From assembly GCF_000473065.1 (NCBI RefSeq), contig NZ_AXAZ01000001.1, positions 372,001 to 436,000 of the forward strand: a DNA stretch of 64,000 bases, written 5' to 3'. The notes under the pieces are model-generated. The model was not told the origin of the DNA. It made no database searches and saw only the letters and a program-made list of their open reading frames with translations. Positions within the stretch are counted from its first letter, which is position 1. Each line of letters opens with the position of its first letter. Positions 1-7,952 of the stretch are shown here, piece after piece. The translations under genes were made by a program, and so were the position numbers. This DNA comes from Bradyrhizobium sp. WSM1743 (GTDB lineage Bacteria; Pseudomonadota; Alphaproteobacteria; Rhizobiales; Xanthobacteraceae).

Positions 1-51
1 GCCTATGCCGCCAAGCGCGCGCAGCGTCAGAGCGCGCAAGCCGCGGAATAG
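1..51 (+). CDS. paaA: PaaA C-terminal end (partial): 1,2-phenylacetyl-CoA epoxidase subunit A
   Basis: The first 16 codons of the window end at a TAG at 49-51 and encode an Ala/Gln/Arg-rich tail. Nothing catalytic is visible. The identity rests on position: paaB starts 10 bases downstream and is followed by paaC, paaD and paaE, and PaaA, the di-iron catalytic subunit, normally precedes PaaB. The upstream part of the gene and its promoter lie outside the window. Confidence 0.75.
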   Translation, partial: AYAAKRAQRQSAQAAE

Positions 52-61
52 GAGACCAAAT

Positions 62-349
62 ATGGCCACGCCGAACACGCCGCTGTGGGAAGTCTTCATT
101 CGCAGTCGCAACGGGCTCGCGCACAAGCATGTCGGCTCGCTGCACGCCAGCGACGCGACGATGGCGCTGCAGGCTGCCCGCGATATCTACACCCGTCGCG
201 GCGAGGGCCTGTCGATCTGGGTCGTGCCGTCGAGCGCGATCACCGCGAGCGATCCCGCCGAGAAGGGCATGATGTTCGAGCCGGCGGAGTCGAAGATCTA
301 CCGGCATCCGACGTTCTACGAGGTCCCCGAGGAAGTAGGGCACATGTGA
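62..349 (+). CDS. paaB: PaaB, 1,2-phenylacetyl-CoA epoxidase small subunit
   Basis: This 95-residue protein matches the PaaB family in length and in its opening (LWEVFIRSRNGLAHKHVGSL) and its FYEVPEEVGHM end. PaaB is a small structural subunit of the PaaABCE multicomponent oxygenase, which converts phenylacetyl-CoA to the ring 1,2-epoxide in the cytoplasm. The ATG at 62 follows GGAGACC; an upstream in-frame ATG at 5 lies inside the paaA tail and is rejected. The stop overlaps the paaC start by one base (TGATG), so the two are translationally coupled. Confidence 0.95.
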   Translation: MATPNTPLWEVFIRSRNGLAHKHVGSLHASDATMALQAARDIYTRRGEGLSIWVVPSSAITASDPAEKGMMFEPAESKIYRHPTFYEVPEEVGHM

Positions 350-1125
350 TGGCCGTCGCCAATATCCAGGTCTCCGAAACACCGCTGGTGCTCTACGCGC
401 TGCGCCGCGCCGACGACGCGCTGATCCTCGGCCACAGGCTGTCGGAATGGTGCGGACACGCGCCGATGCTGGAAGAGGACATGGCGCTCTCCAACATCGC
501 GCTCGACCTTATCGGCCAGGCGCGCGAGCTCTACAGCTACGCCGCCAAGGTCGAAGGCAACGACAATGACGAGGACAAGCTCGCTTATTTGCGCGATGTC
601 AGGCAGTACCGCAATCTGCTGCTGGTCGAGCAGCCGAACGGCGATTTTGCCCAGACCCTGGTGCGGCAGTTCTTCTATTCGGCCTTCGCCGATCTCTACT
701 GGCGCGCGATGATGAATTCGCGCGATGCGACGCTGGCGGCGATTGCCGCCAAGTCCGAGAAGGAGAGCGCCTATCATCTGCGCCATGCCTCGGAGTGGAT
801 CATCCGGCTCGGCGACGGCACGGACGAGAGCCATGCCCGCGCGCAAGGAGCGATCGAACACCTCTGGGCCTTTACCGGCGAGATGTTTGCCGTCGACGAC
901 GGCGAACGCGCCCTGATCCATGCCGGCATTGCCATCGACCCCGGCAGCTTGCGTGGTCGCTGGTTGCAGACGCTTTCGGACGTCGTCAATGAGGCCACGC
1001 TGGTCCTGCCGCAGAACGACTGGATGCAGCAGGGCGGTCGCACGGGTCGGCACAGCGAACATCTCGGCCATCTCCTGTCGGAGCTGCAATCGATGCAGCG
1101 AACCTTTCCGGGGCTGACATGGTAA
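349..1125 (+). CDS. paaC: PaaC, 1,2-phenylacetyl-CoA epoxidase structural subunit
   Basis: The protein has 258 residues, close to the usual PaaC length, and carries the family features ALRRADDALILGHRLSEWCG near the start and ALDLIGQARELY around residue 60. PaaC has the helical ferritin-like fold of PaaA but is the non-catalytic partner that scaffolds the PaaA-PaaC pair. The ATG at 349 overlaps the paaB stop. An open frame extends upstream to 85 but that part is out-of-frame paaB. The 3' end overlaps paaD by 7 bases. Confidence 0.95.
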   Translation: MAVANIQVSETPLVLYALRRADDALILGHRLSEWCGHAPMLEEDMALSNIALDLIGQARELYSYAAKVEGNDNDEDKLAYLRDVRQYRNLLLVEQPNGDFAQTLVRQFFYSAFADLYWRAMMNSRDATLAAIAAKSEKESAYHLRHASEWIIRLGDGTDESHARAQGAIEHLWAFTGEMFAVDDGERALIHAGIAIDPGSLRGRWLQTLSDVVNEATLVLPQNDWMQQGGRTGRHSEHLGHLLSELQSMQRTFPGLTW

Positions 1126-1622
1126 GGGTGCTGGATTGCGATAGCGATCTGCGCCGGCGGGCCTGGGACGCTGCGGCCAGCGTGGTCGATCCTGAAATTC
1201 CGGTGCTGACCATCGCCGATCTGGGCTTACTTCGTGAGGTCGTTCTCGACGGCAATCATGTCGAGGTCGCGATCACGCCGACCTATTCGGGCTGCCCGGC
1301 GATGAACATGATCGCGCTCGAAATCGAGGTCGCGCTGGAGCGCGCCGGTTTTCATCAGCCAAAGGTGCGTACCGTGTTGTCCCCGGCCTGGACCACCGAC
1401 TGGATGAGCGAGGAGGGGCGCGAGAAGCTGCGCGCCTACGGCATCGCGCCGCCGCAGGCTTCAAGCTCGCGCCGCGCGCTGTTCGGCGCGCAGGCCGTGG
1501 CCTGCCCGCAATGCGGCTCCGAGGACACCGAGCTGCTGTCCGAATTCGGCTCGACCTCCTGCAAGGCGCTCTGGCGCTGCAAGGCCTGCCGCGAACCCTT
1601 TGACTATTTCAAGTGTCATTGA
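1119..1622 (+). CDS. paaD: PaaD, Fe-S/metal assembly factor for phenylacetyl-CoA epoxidase
   Basis: The protein has 167 residues with an N-terminal MIP18/DUF59-like domain (VVDPEIPVLTIADLGL, then TYSGCPAMNMI) and a C-terminal zinc-ribbon-like segment with CPQCGS and CKACREPF Cys pairs plus a last Cys next to the C-terminus. PaaD is needed for maturation of the epoxidase, probably of its Fe-S reductase, and is not part of the purified complex. It overlaps paaC by 7 bases. A palindromic repeat lies between it and paaE, the only large gap in this gene run. Confidence 0.94.
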   Translation: MVRVLDCDSDLRRRAWDAAASVVDPEIPVLTIADLGLLREVVLDGNHVEVAITPTYSGCPAMNMIALEIEVALERAGFHQPKVRTVLSPAWTTDWMSEEGREKLRAYGIAPPQASSSRRALFGAQAVACPQCGSEDTELLSEFGSTSCKALWRCKACREPFDYFKCH

Positions 1623-1645
1623 GAGACGAACGATGCCAATCCCGT

Positions 1646-1732
1646 CGTCATTGCGAGGAGCTCTTGCGACGAAGCAATCCAGACTGCCTCCGCGGAAAGA
1701 CTCTGGATTGCTTCGCTTCGCTCGCAATGACG
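1646..1732. repeat. REP-like palindrome, class A (copy 1), inside the paa operon
   Basis: The arms CGTCATTGCGAG and CTCGCAATGACG enclose inner arms GAAGCAATCCAGA and TCTGGATTGCTTC, giving a long imperfect hairpin. Related copies lie at 5794-5874, 24926-25012 and 38049-38128. Such elements are widespread between genes in Bradyrhizobium-type genomes. This copy separates paaD from paaE. Confidence 0.9.
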
Positions 1733-1760
1733 ACGGAGAGACCGAACGAGGGTGCCCGTG

Positions 1761-2843
1761 ATGTCAGCAGCCGCACCCCGCTTCCATCGCCTGGTCATCA
1801 ACGATCTCCGGCGCGAGGCGGCCGACGCTATCTCGATAGCGTTTGCCATTCCCGGCGAGCTCGCCGGCGACTACGCCTTCACGCCCGGCCAGTACCTCAC
1901 GCTCCGCACCACGCTCGACGGCGAAGAGGTGCGCCGCTCCTATTCCATCTGTTCCGGGCCTGACGACGACGAGATCCGCATCGCCGTGAAGAAGGTCGAT
2001 GGCGGCGCGTTTTCGAACTGGGCGGCGGACGAATTGAAATGCGGCGACGAGCTCGACGTGATGACGCCGACAGGCCGCTTCGGCCTCGTGCCGCCAGCAG
2101 ATCGCGCGCGTATCCATGTCGGCTTTGCCGCAGGCTCCGGCATCACGCCGATCCTGTCGATCGTGAAGGGCGTGCTTGCGCGCGAGCCGGACAGCCGTTT
2201 CTTCCTGTTCTACGGCAACCGCACCACCGACAACATCATGTTCCTCGAGGCGCTCGAGGAGCTGAAGGACCGGTTCATCGATCGCCTCTCGATCTTCCAC
2301 GTCATCTCCGGCGAGGAGCAGGACATCCCGATCCTGCATGGCCGGCTCGACGGTGACAAGGTGAGGGTGCTTTTGCTATCGCTGGTGCCGGCGGCAAGCG
2401 TCGATCATGTCTTCATCTGTGGTCCATCCGGTATGAGCGAAGAGATCGAGGCGACCTGCCGCGAGCTTGGCATCACGGATGAACGCATCCATGTCGAGCG
2501 CTTCGTCTCAGAATTCGGTGGCAAGCCGCGGCCGAAGAAGGTGGTTGCGCCCGATGCACCGCCGAAGGCGATCGCCTCGCTGATCATCGACGGCAAGCGC
2601 CGTGACGTGCCGGTCGCCGAGGACGAGGCCATCCTCGATGCCGCGCTGCGTGCGGGGGTCGATCTGCCCTTCGCCTGCAAGGGCGGGATGTGCTCGACCT
2701 GCCGCGCCAAGCTGGTCGAGGGCGAGGCGTCGATGGACATCAACTATTCACTGGAACCGTGGGAGCTCAAGGCCGGCTTCGTCCTGACCTGCCAGGCCAA
2801 GCCATCGTCCGAGCGCGTCGTGGTCGATTACGACCATGTTTGA
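1761..2843 (+). CDS. paaE: PaaE, 1,2-phenylacetyl-CoA epoxidase reductase subunit
   Basis: The 360-residue protein combines an FAD-binding ferredoxin-reductase module (RRSYSICSG for flavin, around residue 55), an NAD(P)-binding module (GSGITPILSI, then FICGPSGM) and a C-terminal plant-type [2Fe-2S] domain with CKGGMCSTC and a final LTCQA Cys. It passes electrons from NADPH to the di-iron centre of PaaA. I chose ATG 1761, preceded by GAGGG about 9 bases upstream; a GTG at 1752 in the same frame is possible and would add three residues. The paaI start is 55 bases downstream. Confidence 0.95.
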   Translation: MSAAAPRFHRLVINDLRREAADAISIAFAIPGELAGDYAFTPGQYLTLRTTLDGEEVRRSYSICSGPDDDEIRIAVKKVDGGAFSNWAADELKCGDELDVMTPTGRFGLVPPADRARIHVGFAAGSGITPILSIVKGVLAREPDSRFFLFYGNRTTDNIMFLEALEELKDRFIDRLSIFHVISGEEQDIPILHGRLDGDKVRVLLLSLVPAASVDHVFICGPSGMSEEIEATCRELGITDERIHVERFVSEFGGKPRPKKVVAPDAPPKAIASLIIDGKRRDVPVAEDEAILDAALRAGVDLPFACKGGMCSTCRAKLVEGEASMDINYSLEPWELKAGFVLTCQAKPSSERVVVDYDHV

Positions 2844-2898
2844 CAGTCTTGGCTAACCAGCAGAACATCATGTGCAAACATCTGGCCGGGAGAAGCGC

Positions 2899-3342
2899 GT
2901 GAACGTCAAAGCCGCCCTGTCGCCTGAGGATATCGCCCGCGCCTGCGCTGAGGCGATGTGGGCCGAGGATGACGCCTCCAAAGGTCTCGGCATGGAGATC
3001 GTCGAGATCGGCCCGGGCTTTGCGACGCTGGCCATGACGGTGCGGCCGGACATGGTCAACGGCCAGCGTATCGCCCATGGCGGCTTCATCTTCACGCTGG
3101 CCGATTCCGCCTTTGCGTTCGCGTGCAACTCGCGCAATGAGCGCGTGGTGGCGGCGCAGGGGCAGATCACCTTCATCAAGCCCGGCAGGCTCGGCGACCG
3201 AATCGTTGCGAAGGCCCGGGAGATCACCCGCGGCGGCCGCTCCGGCATCTACGACGTGCGTGTCACGGCGGGCGAGGTCGTCATCGCGGAATTCCGCGGG
3301 CATTCGCGCGTCATTCCGGGCACGTGGCTGCCGGCGCAATAA
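2899..3342 (+). CDS. paaI: PaaI, hydroxyphenylacetyl-CoA/phenylacetate-pathway thioesterase
   Basis: This is a hotdog-fold thioesterase of about 147 residues with the family motif RIAHGGFIFTLADSAFA in the middle and FIKPGRLGD further on. PaaI hydrolyses blocked CoA intermediates of the phenylacetate pathway and frees CoA. The GTG at 2899 is preceded by GGGAG at a 6-base spacing, which decides the start; an ATG at 2872 in frame would add nine residues but has no visible ribosome site. It sits between paaE and paaK. Confidence 0.93.
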   Translation: MNVKAALSPEDIARACAEAMWAEDDASKGLGMEIVEIGPGFATLAMTVRPDMVNGQRIAHGGFIFTLADSAFAFACNSRNERVVAAQGQITFIKPGRLGDRIVAKAREITRGGRSGIYDVRVTAGEVVIAEFRGHSRVIPGTWLPAQ

Positions 3343-3387
3343 ATAAGACCAAAGAACAAAAGAATAAACCAATGCGGGGAAACGAGG

Positions 3388-4719
3388 ATGGCTCTGACGA
3401 GACGCAAGGAAGGTGGCAGCATCTATAGCGCCGAGATGGACGCGCATGAGCGCGCCTCGCGCGACGAGATCATGGCGTTGCAGAAGCAGCGGCTGGCCTG
3501 GTCGCTGAAGCACACCTACGACAATGTCGCGCATTATCGCAAAGACTTCGACAAGGCCGGCGTGCATCCGTCGGACTTTCGCGAGCTCTGCGATCTCGCG
3601 AAATTTCCATTCACGGTGAAGACGGACCTGCGCGACAACTATCCCTTCAACATGTTCGCCGTGCCGCGCGAAAAGCTGGTGCGCATTCACGCCTCGTCCG
3701 GCACGACGGGCAAGCCGATCGTCGTGGGTTATACGCAACGCGACATCGATACCTGGTCGGAGGTGATGGCGCGCTCGATCCGCGCCGCCGGCGGCCGTAC
3801 TGGCATGATCATCCACAATGCCTACGGCTATGGCCTTTTCACCGGCGGGTTAGGGGTGCACTACGGCGCCGAAAGGCTCGGCTGCACGGTGGTGCCGATC
3901 TCCGGCGGAATGACTGAGCGGCAGGTGCAGCTCATCAACGATTTCCGGCCCGACATCATCACGGTGACGCCGAGCTACATGCTGGCGATCCTCGACGAAT
4001 TCAAGCGGCAGAAGCTCGACCCGCGCCAGTGCTCGCTCAAGATCGGCATCTTTGGCGCCGAGCCCTGGACCAATGCGATGCGAGGCGAGATCGAGGACGC
4101 CTTCGACATGGATGCGACCGACATCTACGGCCTGTCCGAGGTGATCGGCCCGGGCGTCGCGCAGGAGTGCATCGAGACCAAGGATGGCCTGCACATCTGG
4201 GAAGATCATTTCTATCCCGAAGTGATCGACCCCCAGACGGGTGCGGTGTTGCCGGATGGCGAGAAGGGCGAGCTGGTCTTCACCTCGCTCACCAAGGAAG
4301 CTTTTCCAGTGATCCGCTATCGCACCCGCGATCTGACGCGGCTGCTGCCCGGCACGGCGCGGCCGGGCATGCGGCGGATGGAGAAGGTGACGGGCCGCTC
4401 CGACGACATGATCATCCTGCGTGGCGTCAATCTGTTCCCCACCCAGATCGAGGAGGTGCTGCTCGCGACCGACTGGTGTGGCGGCCATTTCATCCTGGAA
4501 CTGACCCGCGAGGGCCGGATGGACGAGCTCACCATCATCGCGGAGGCCCGGCCGGAGAGCTGGGACGGCCGCGGGCTCGTCGATCAGGCGGACCGGATCT
4601 CGACCCACATCAAGAATACAATTGGCGTCAGCTCCAGGGTTCAGGTGGTCGCCCCGGCCACGCTGGAGCGCTCGCTGGGCAAGGCCAAACGGCTCTACGA
4701 CAAGCGTCCCAAGGACTGA
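3388..4719 (+). CDS. paaK: PaaK, phenylacetate-CoA ligase
   Basis: The protein has 443 residues, the usual size for PaaK, a member of the adenylate-forming enzymes. It activates phenylacetate with ATP and CoA, the first step of the pathway. The phosphate-binding loop SSGTTGKPIVVGYT lies around residues 104-117, YGLSEVIGPGVA follows near 245, and the C-terminal lid contains RSDDMIILRGVNLFP and a late Lys (LGKAKRLYDKRP). The ATG at 3388 follows GGGGA and GAGG. It closes the paa run and is followed by a terminator at 4757-4782. Confidence 0.96.
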   Translation: MALTRRKEGGSIYSAEMDAHERASRDEIMALQKQRLAWSLKHTYDNVAHYRKDFDKAGVHPSDFRELCDLAKFPFTVKTDLRDNYPFNMFAVPREKLVRIHASSGTTGKPIVVGYTQRDIDTWSEVMARSIRAAGGRTGMIIHNAYGYGLFTGGLGVHYGAERLGCTVVPISGGMTERQVQLINDFRPDIITVTPSYMLAILDEFKRQKLDPRQCSLKIGIFGAEPWTNAMRGEIEDAFDMDATDIYGLSEVIGPGVAQECIETKDGLHIWEDHFYPEVIDPQTGAVLPDGEKGELVFTSLTKEAFPVIRYRTRDLTRLLPGTARPGMRRMEKVTGRSDDMIILRGVNLFPTQIEEVLLATDWCGGHFILELTREGRMDELTIIAEARPESWDGRGLVDQADRISTHIKNTIGVSSRVQVVAPATLERSLGKAKRLYDKRPKD

Positions 4720-4756
4720 CTTGACGGATTGACTCGACCGGCTCCAGAGGCGACAA

Positions 4757-4782
4757 GGCCCGCGAGAAATCGCGGGTCTTTT
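4757..4782 (+). terminator. Rho-independent terminator after paaK
   Basis: A perfect 7-bp stem CCCGCGA/TCGCGGG (4759-4765 and 4770-4776) closes a GAAA loop and is followed by TCTTTTC. It lies 38 bases after the paaK stop and fits the end of the paa transcript. The next ORF can start at 4784, immediately after it. Confidence 0.75.
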
Positions 4783-4783
4783 C

Positions 4784-5788
4784 ATGTCACCAGCCGATGC
4801 CAAAACCGTGGAGGCGCGCTGTGTGCGCCTCAACGCCAAAGCTGAAAACGCCGCAGCGCTTGCACCTAGCGTCGAGCGCCAGACGCTTGCGCGCGGGCCG
4901 AACGATCTCCTCATCGAGATCAAAGCCGCAGCCGTTAATCCGTCCGACGTCAAAGCTGCGACCGGGCTGATGCCCTATGCCGTGTTCCCCCGGACCCCCG
5001 GCCGCGACTACGCCGGCGTGGTGGTCGACGGGCCCGTCGGCACAATGGGGCGCGAAGTGTTCGGCTCCTCCGGCGATCTCGGCATCCGCCGTGACGGCAC
5101 CCATGCGAGCCATCTCGTGGTCGAAGCCGATGCGGTCGTCGAGAAGCCGAAGACCGTGTCCTGGGAGGAGGCCGCCGGCATCGGCGTGCCCTTCGTCACC
5201 GCGATGGAAGGCTTTCGCCGCGCAGGCGTGCCGAAAAGCGGCGAGACCGTGCTGGTGTTCGGCGTCAACGGCAAGGTCGGCCAAGCCGCGGTGCAGATCG
5301 CGACCTGGCAGGGCGCGCGCGTTATCGGCGTGGTGCGCAAGGCGGAAGCTTATGAAGGCCATGCCAACGCGCCCATCGAGGTGATCGACGCCTCTGCGAC
5401 CGACGTTGCGGCGCGCGTGCGCGACTTGACCGGCGGCAAAGGCGCCGACATCGTCTTCAACACCGTCGGCGATCCCTATTTCCAGGCCGCGCACAAATCG
5501 CTTGCGCTTCGCGGCCGCCAGGTCCTGATCGCCGCGATCGACCGCATCGTGCAGTTCAACATCCTCGAATTCTATCGCGGCCAGCATACTTATGTCGGCA
5601 TTGACACGCTTGGCCTGTCGTCGGCCGCGACAGGCGCAGTGCTGCGCGACCTCGGCCCTGGCTTCGCCATCGGCCATCTGAAGCCGTTCCCGATCAAAGC
5701 GAATGCGATCTATCCGCTGGAGCGCGCGAAGGAGGCGTATGTCGCGGTCGCCGGCTGGTCGCGTGACCGCGTGATCCTGAAGCCATAA
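4784..5788 (+). CDS. Zinc-less MDR-family oxidoreductase (quinone oxidoreductase-like)
   Basis: The 334-residue protein has the medium-chain dehydrogenase fold: an N-terminal GroES-like part (EIKAAAVNPSDVKA, then PGRDYAGVV) and a Rossmann domain with VFGVNGKVGQAAVQ around residue 160. The Cys/His ligands of zinc alcohol dehydrogenases are not evident, which suggests an NADPH-dependent quinone or enone reductase. Substrate unknown. Start is uncertain: ATG 4784 touches the paaK terminator and has no clear ribosome site, whereas GTG 4823 has GGAGG eight bases upstream but would trim the first strand. Confidence 0.85.
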   Translation: MSPADAKTVEARCVRLNAKAENAAALAPSVERQTLARGPNDLLIEIKAAAVNPSDVKAATGLMPYAVFPRTPGRDYAGVVVDGPVGTMGREVFGSSGDLGIRRDGTHASHLVVEADAVVEKPKTVSWEEAAGIGVPFVTAMEGFRRAGVPKSGETVLVFGVNGKVGQAAVQIATWQGARVIGVVRKAEAYEGHANAPIEVIDASATDVAARVRDLTGGKGADIVFNTVGDPYFQAAHKSLALRGRQVLIAAIDRIVQFNILEFYRGQHTYVGIDTLGLSSAATGAVLRDLGPGFAIGHLKPFPIKANAIYPLERAKEAYVAVAGWSRDRVILKP

Positions 5789-5793
5789 CACAC

Positions 5794-5874
5794 CGTCATT
5801 GCGAGCGCAGCGAAGCAATCCAGGAATGCACCCGCGGAGACAGACTGGATTGCTTCGCTGCGCTCGCAATGACG
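5794..5874. repeat. REP-like palindrome, class A (copy 2)
   Basis: Same arms as copy 1 (CGTCATTGCGAGC and GCTCGCAATGACG, inner CAATCCAG/CTGGATTG). It lies between the MDR oxidoreductase and the YeeE-family gene and fills most of that gap. Confidence 0.9.
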
Positions 5875-5903
5875 GAGAACGTCGAGAGATCTGAGAACAA
5901 TCG

Positions 5904-6959
5904 ATGGAATCCACCCAGTTCGTCATCCTCGCCGGACTCGTCATCGGCCTCGTCTACGGCGCTGTCGGCCTGCTCAGCGGTTTCTGCTTGATGAGCAGCA
6001 TGCGCGGATGGCTGGCGGAGGGGGACGGGCGGTTGGTGCGGACCTATGCACTGGCGATCGCCGTTGCGATCGCCGCGAGCCAGTTCCTCGCCGTCAGCGA
6101 CATGGTCGATCTCAGCAAGTCGATCTACCTGCAACAATCCTTCTCCGCACCGGTGCTGTTCCTCGGCGGCCTGCTGTTCGGCTACGGCATGGTGCTGTCG
6201 AATGGTTGCGGCTCGCGCGCGCTGGTGCTGCTCGGGCGCGGCAACCTCCGCTCCTTCGTCGTCGTGATCGTGCTGGCCATTGCTGCGCAGATGACGCTGA
6301 AGGGCCTGATCGCACCGGCGCGCATTGCGCTGGTCCAGGCTTCGCAAACCACGGTCAACGCGAATTCGCTACCGTCGCTGCTCGCGACGCTAGGCCTCAC
6401 GGAAGCACCTGCGCGCGCACTGGCTACTGCGGCGATCGTCATCGTGCTGGTTCTGTTTGCCTTCGCGCATCCGGCGTTCCGTCGCTCGCCGGGCCAGATC
6501 GCGGCAGGTGCCGTCGTCGGTCTCCTTGTCGCAGGCGGCTGGTACGTCACCGGCTATCTCGGTGCCGACGACTTCAATCCCGTCCCGGTGACCTCGCTCA
6601 CCTTCATCGCGCCGATCGCTGATAGCCTGCAATACGCCATGCTTTCGACCGGCCTGACGCTGAATTTCGGCGTCGCGACGGTTGCCGGCGTCTTCGCCGG
6701 CAGTCTGGTGACGGCACTCGCAACTCGCCGCTTCAAGCTTGAAGGCTATTCATCGCCACGCCACATGCTGCGCTCAGGCGCCGGTGCCGCGCTGATGGGG
6801 ATCGGCGGCGTGATGGCGTTCGGCTGCTCGATCGGGCAGGGGCTCACGGGCGTGTCTACGCTCGCGCTCGGCTCGTTCGTCGCGGTTGCCGGCATCCTGC
6901 TCGGCACCGCGGCGGGCCTGCGCGGAAGCTTGCGCGTTCAGCCGCTCGCGGTGGCCTGA
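5904..6959 (+). CDS. YeeE/YedE (TsuA-like) family membrane protein, probable thiosulfate/sulfur-compound uptake
   Basis: This is a 351-residue polytopic protein with about nine hydrophobic segments and an internal duplication: SNGCGSR in the first half and AFGCSIGQGLTG in the second. Cys residues at 28, 102 and 308 match in spacing the three conserved cysteines of the thiosulfate-conducting YeeE/TsuA channel. The role as inner-membrane importer of thiosulfate is inferred from the family. No partner (YeeD/TsuB sulfurtransferase) is adjacent. The 3' end overlaps the convergent DMT gene by 22 bases. Confidence 0.87.
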   Translation: MESTQFVILAGLVIGLVYGAVGLLSGFCLMSSMRGWLAEGDGRLVRTYALAIAVAIAASQFLAVSDMVDLSKSIYLQQSFSAPVLFLGGLLFGYGMVLSNGCGSRALVLLGRGNLRSFVVVIVLAIAAQMTLKGLIAPARIALVQASQTTVNANSLPSLLATLGLTEAPARALATAAIVIVLVLFAFAHPAFRRSPGQIAAGAVVGLLVAGGWYVTGYLGADDFNPVPVTSLTFIAPIADSLQYAMLSTGLTLNFGVATVAGVFAGSLVTALATRRFKLEGYSSPRHMLRSGAGAALMGIGGVMAFGCSIGQGLTGVSTLALGSFVAVAGILLGTAAGLRGSLRVQPLAVA

Positions 6960-7852
6960 CTGCGCAACAGCCGATCGCCTAGCGTTGCAAGACCGATGCC
7001 GGTGACGATCAGTCCGGCCGCGACGGCAAGGCTCGCGTCGATCGGCTCACTCAGCAGGATCGCGGCACTGGCGATGCCGACGAGCGGCGTCGCGGTGGTC
7101 CCGAGCGATGTCGTCAGTGCAGAGATGCTCTTGTTGACCATCGACATCGCCCAATAGGCCAGCGCCGTCCCGATCAGGCCCGAATACAGGAAGAGCGATA
7201 CGAGCCTCCATGACCACGCGACTTGCGGCGGCCCCTCGACGATCATCGCCAGGGTCGTAAGCACGGCCGTGGCCACGAGCACCTGCCAGAGCAGGAGCTG
7301 GAGCGGGGACGCGATCCAGCGATGCGCGCGGATATAGATGATGTTCGCGGCCCAGGAGATCGCGGCCAGGATCACCATACCCGCTCCGAGCAGGACGTTG
7401 ACGTTGGTCCAGTCGATCGAGGACGGATTCAGGATGGCGGCAAGCCCGATCAATCCAAGCAGGGCGCCGGCAAGCTTGGGCGCGGTCAGCGTATCCTTTC
7501 CCAGCAAGGGCGCGGCGATGGCGACCCAGAGCGGCGTAGTGTAGCCAAGCACGATGGCCTTGCTCGCCGGCAGGAACCGCACCCCGGATGCAACCAGAAC
7601 CGAGAACAGCGTCATGTGCAGCAGTGCCACGCTCAGGACCACGGGAATGTCGCGGCGCTCCGGAATCACCAGATTGTTGCTGAGGCCAACGATCACGAAC
7701 AATCCGACCAGCGCGATCCAGCTCCGGATCGCTGACGTCCACAGTGGCGGAAGGAACTGGACGAGCTGCTTCGTCACCGACCAGTTCACGCCCCAGGCCA
7801 GCACGACGATGAGGAACAGGCCGACGGCCGCGCGAGGGGACAGGGAGTTCAT
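6938..7852 (-). CDS. DMT-superfamily EamA-type transporter
   Basis: The protein has 304 residues, ten predicted membrane segments and two EamA repeats (VVLAWGVNWSVTK near the start; GLIGTALAYWAMS and LSEPI near the end). This family exports amino acids or related metabolites. The ATG at 7852 is preceded on the minus strand by AAGGA at eight bases; a GTG at 7903 is open too but lies inside the probable operator. It is divergent from a MocR-type regulator, a common pairing that suggests control by it. Substrate unknown. Confidence 0.88.
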   Translation of the reverse strand: MNSLSPRAAVGLFLIVVLAWGVNWSVTKQLVQFLPPLWTSAIRSWIALVGLFVIVGLSNNLVIPERRDIPVVLSVALLHMTLFSVLVASGVRFLPASKAIVLGYTTPLWVAIAAPLLGKDTLTAPKLAGALLGLIGLAAILNPSSIDWTNVNVLLGAGMVILAAISWAANIIYIRAHRWIASPLQLLLWQVLVATAVLTTLAMIVEGPPQVAWSWRLVSLFLYSGLIGTALAYWAMSMVNKSISALTTSLGTTATPLVGIASAAILLSEPIDASLAVAAGLIVTGIGLATLGDRLLRSQATASG

Positions 7853-7896
7853 CTGGAGGTCCTTGAAGCGATGCGGCTGGCCGGATAGCATCCCCG

Positions 7897-7941
7897 CTGG
7901 CACCTGAAAAAGTGCCAGATTGGAGAAGAAATAGGTGCCAG
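7897..7941. promoter_or_regulatory. Probable MocR operator: three copies of a GTGCCAG motif
   Basis: CTGGCAC at 7897-7903 is the inverted form of GTGCCAG at 7912-7918, and a second direct copy lies at 7935-7941, 23 bases (about two helical turns) further. Repeated half-sites in the gap beside a divergent MocR gene are typical of MocR/PdxR/GabR targets. It lies between the DMT gene start (7852) and the MocR ATG (7953). Confidence 0.6.
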
Positions 7942-7952
7942 TTTCGGAAGGT

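Noticed and set aside
1616..1849. Small frames reading through class A repeats (for example HCERSEAIQS-type peptides)
   Set aside because: The same peptide pattern recurs at every class A copy and simply translates the palindrome.
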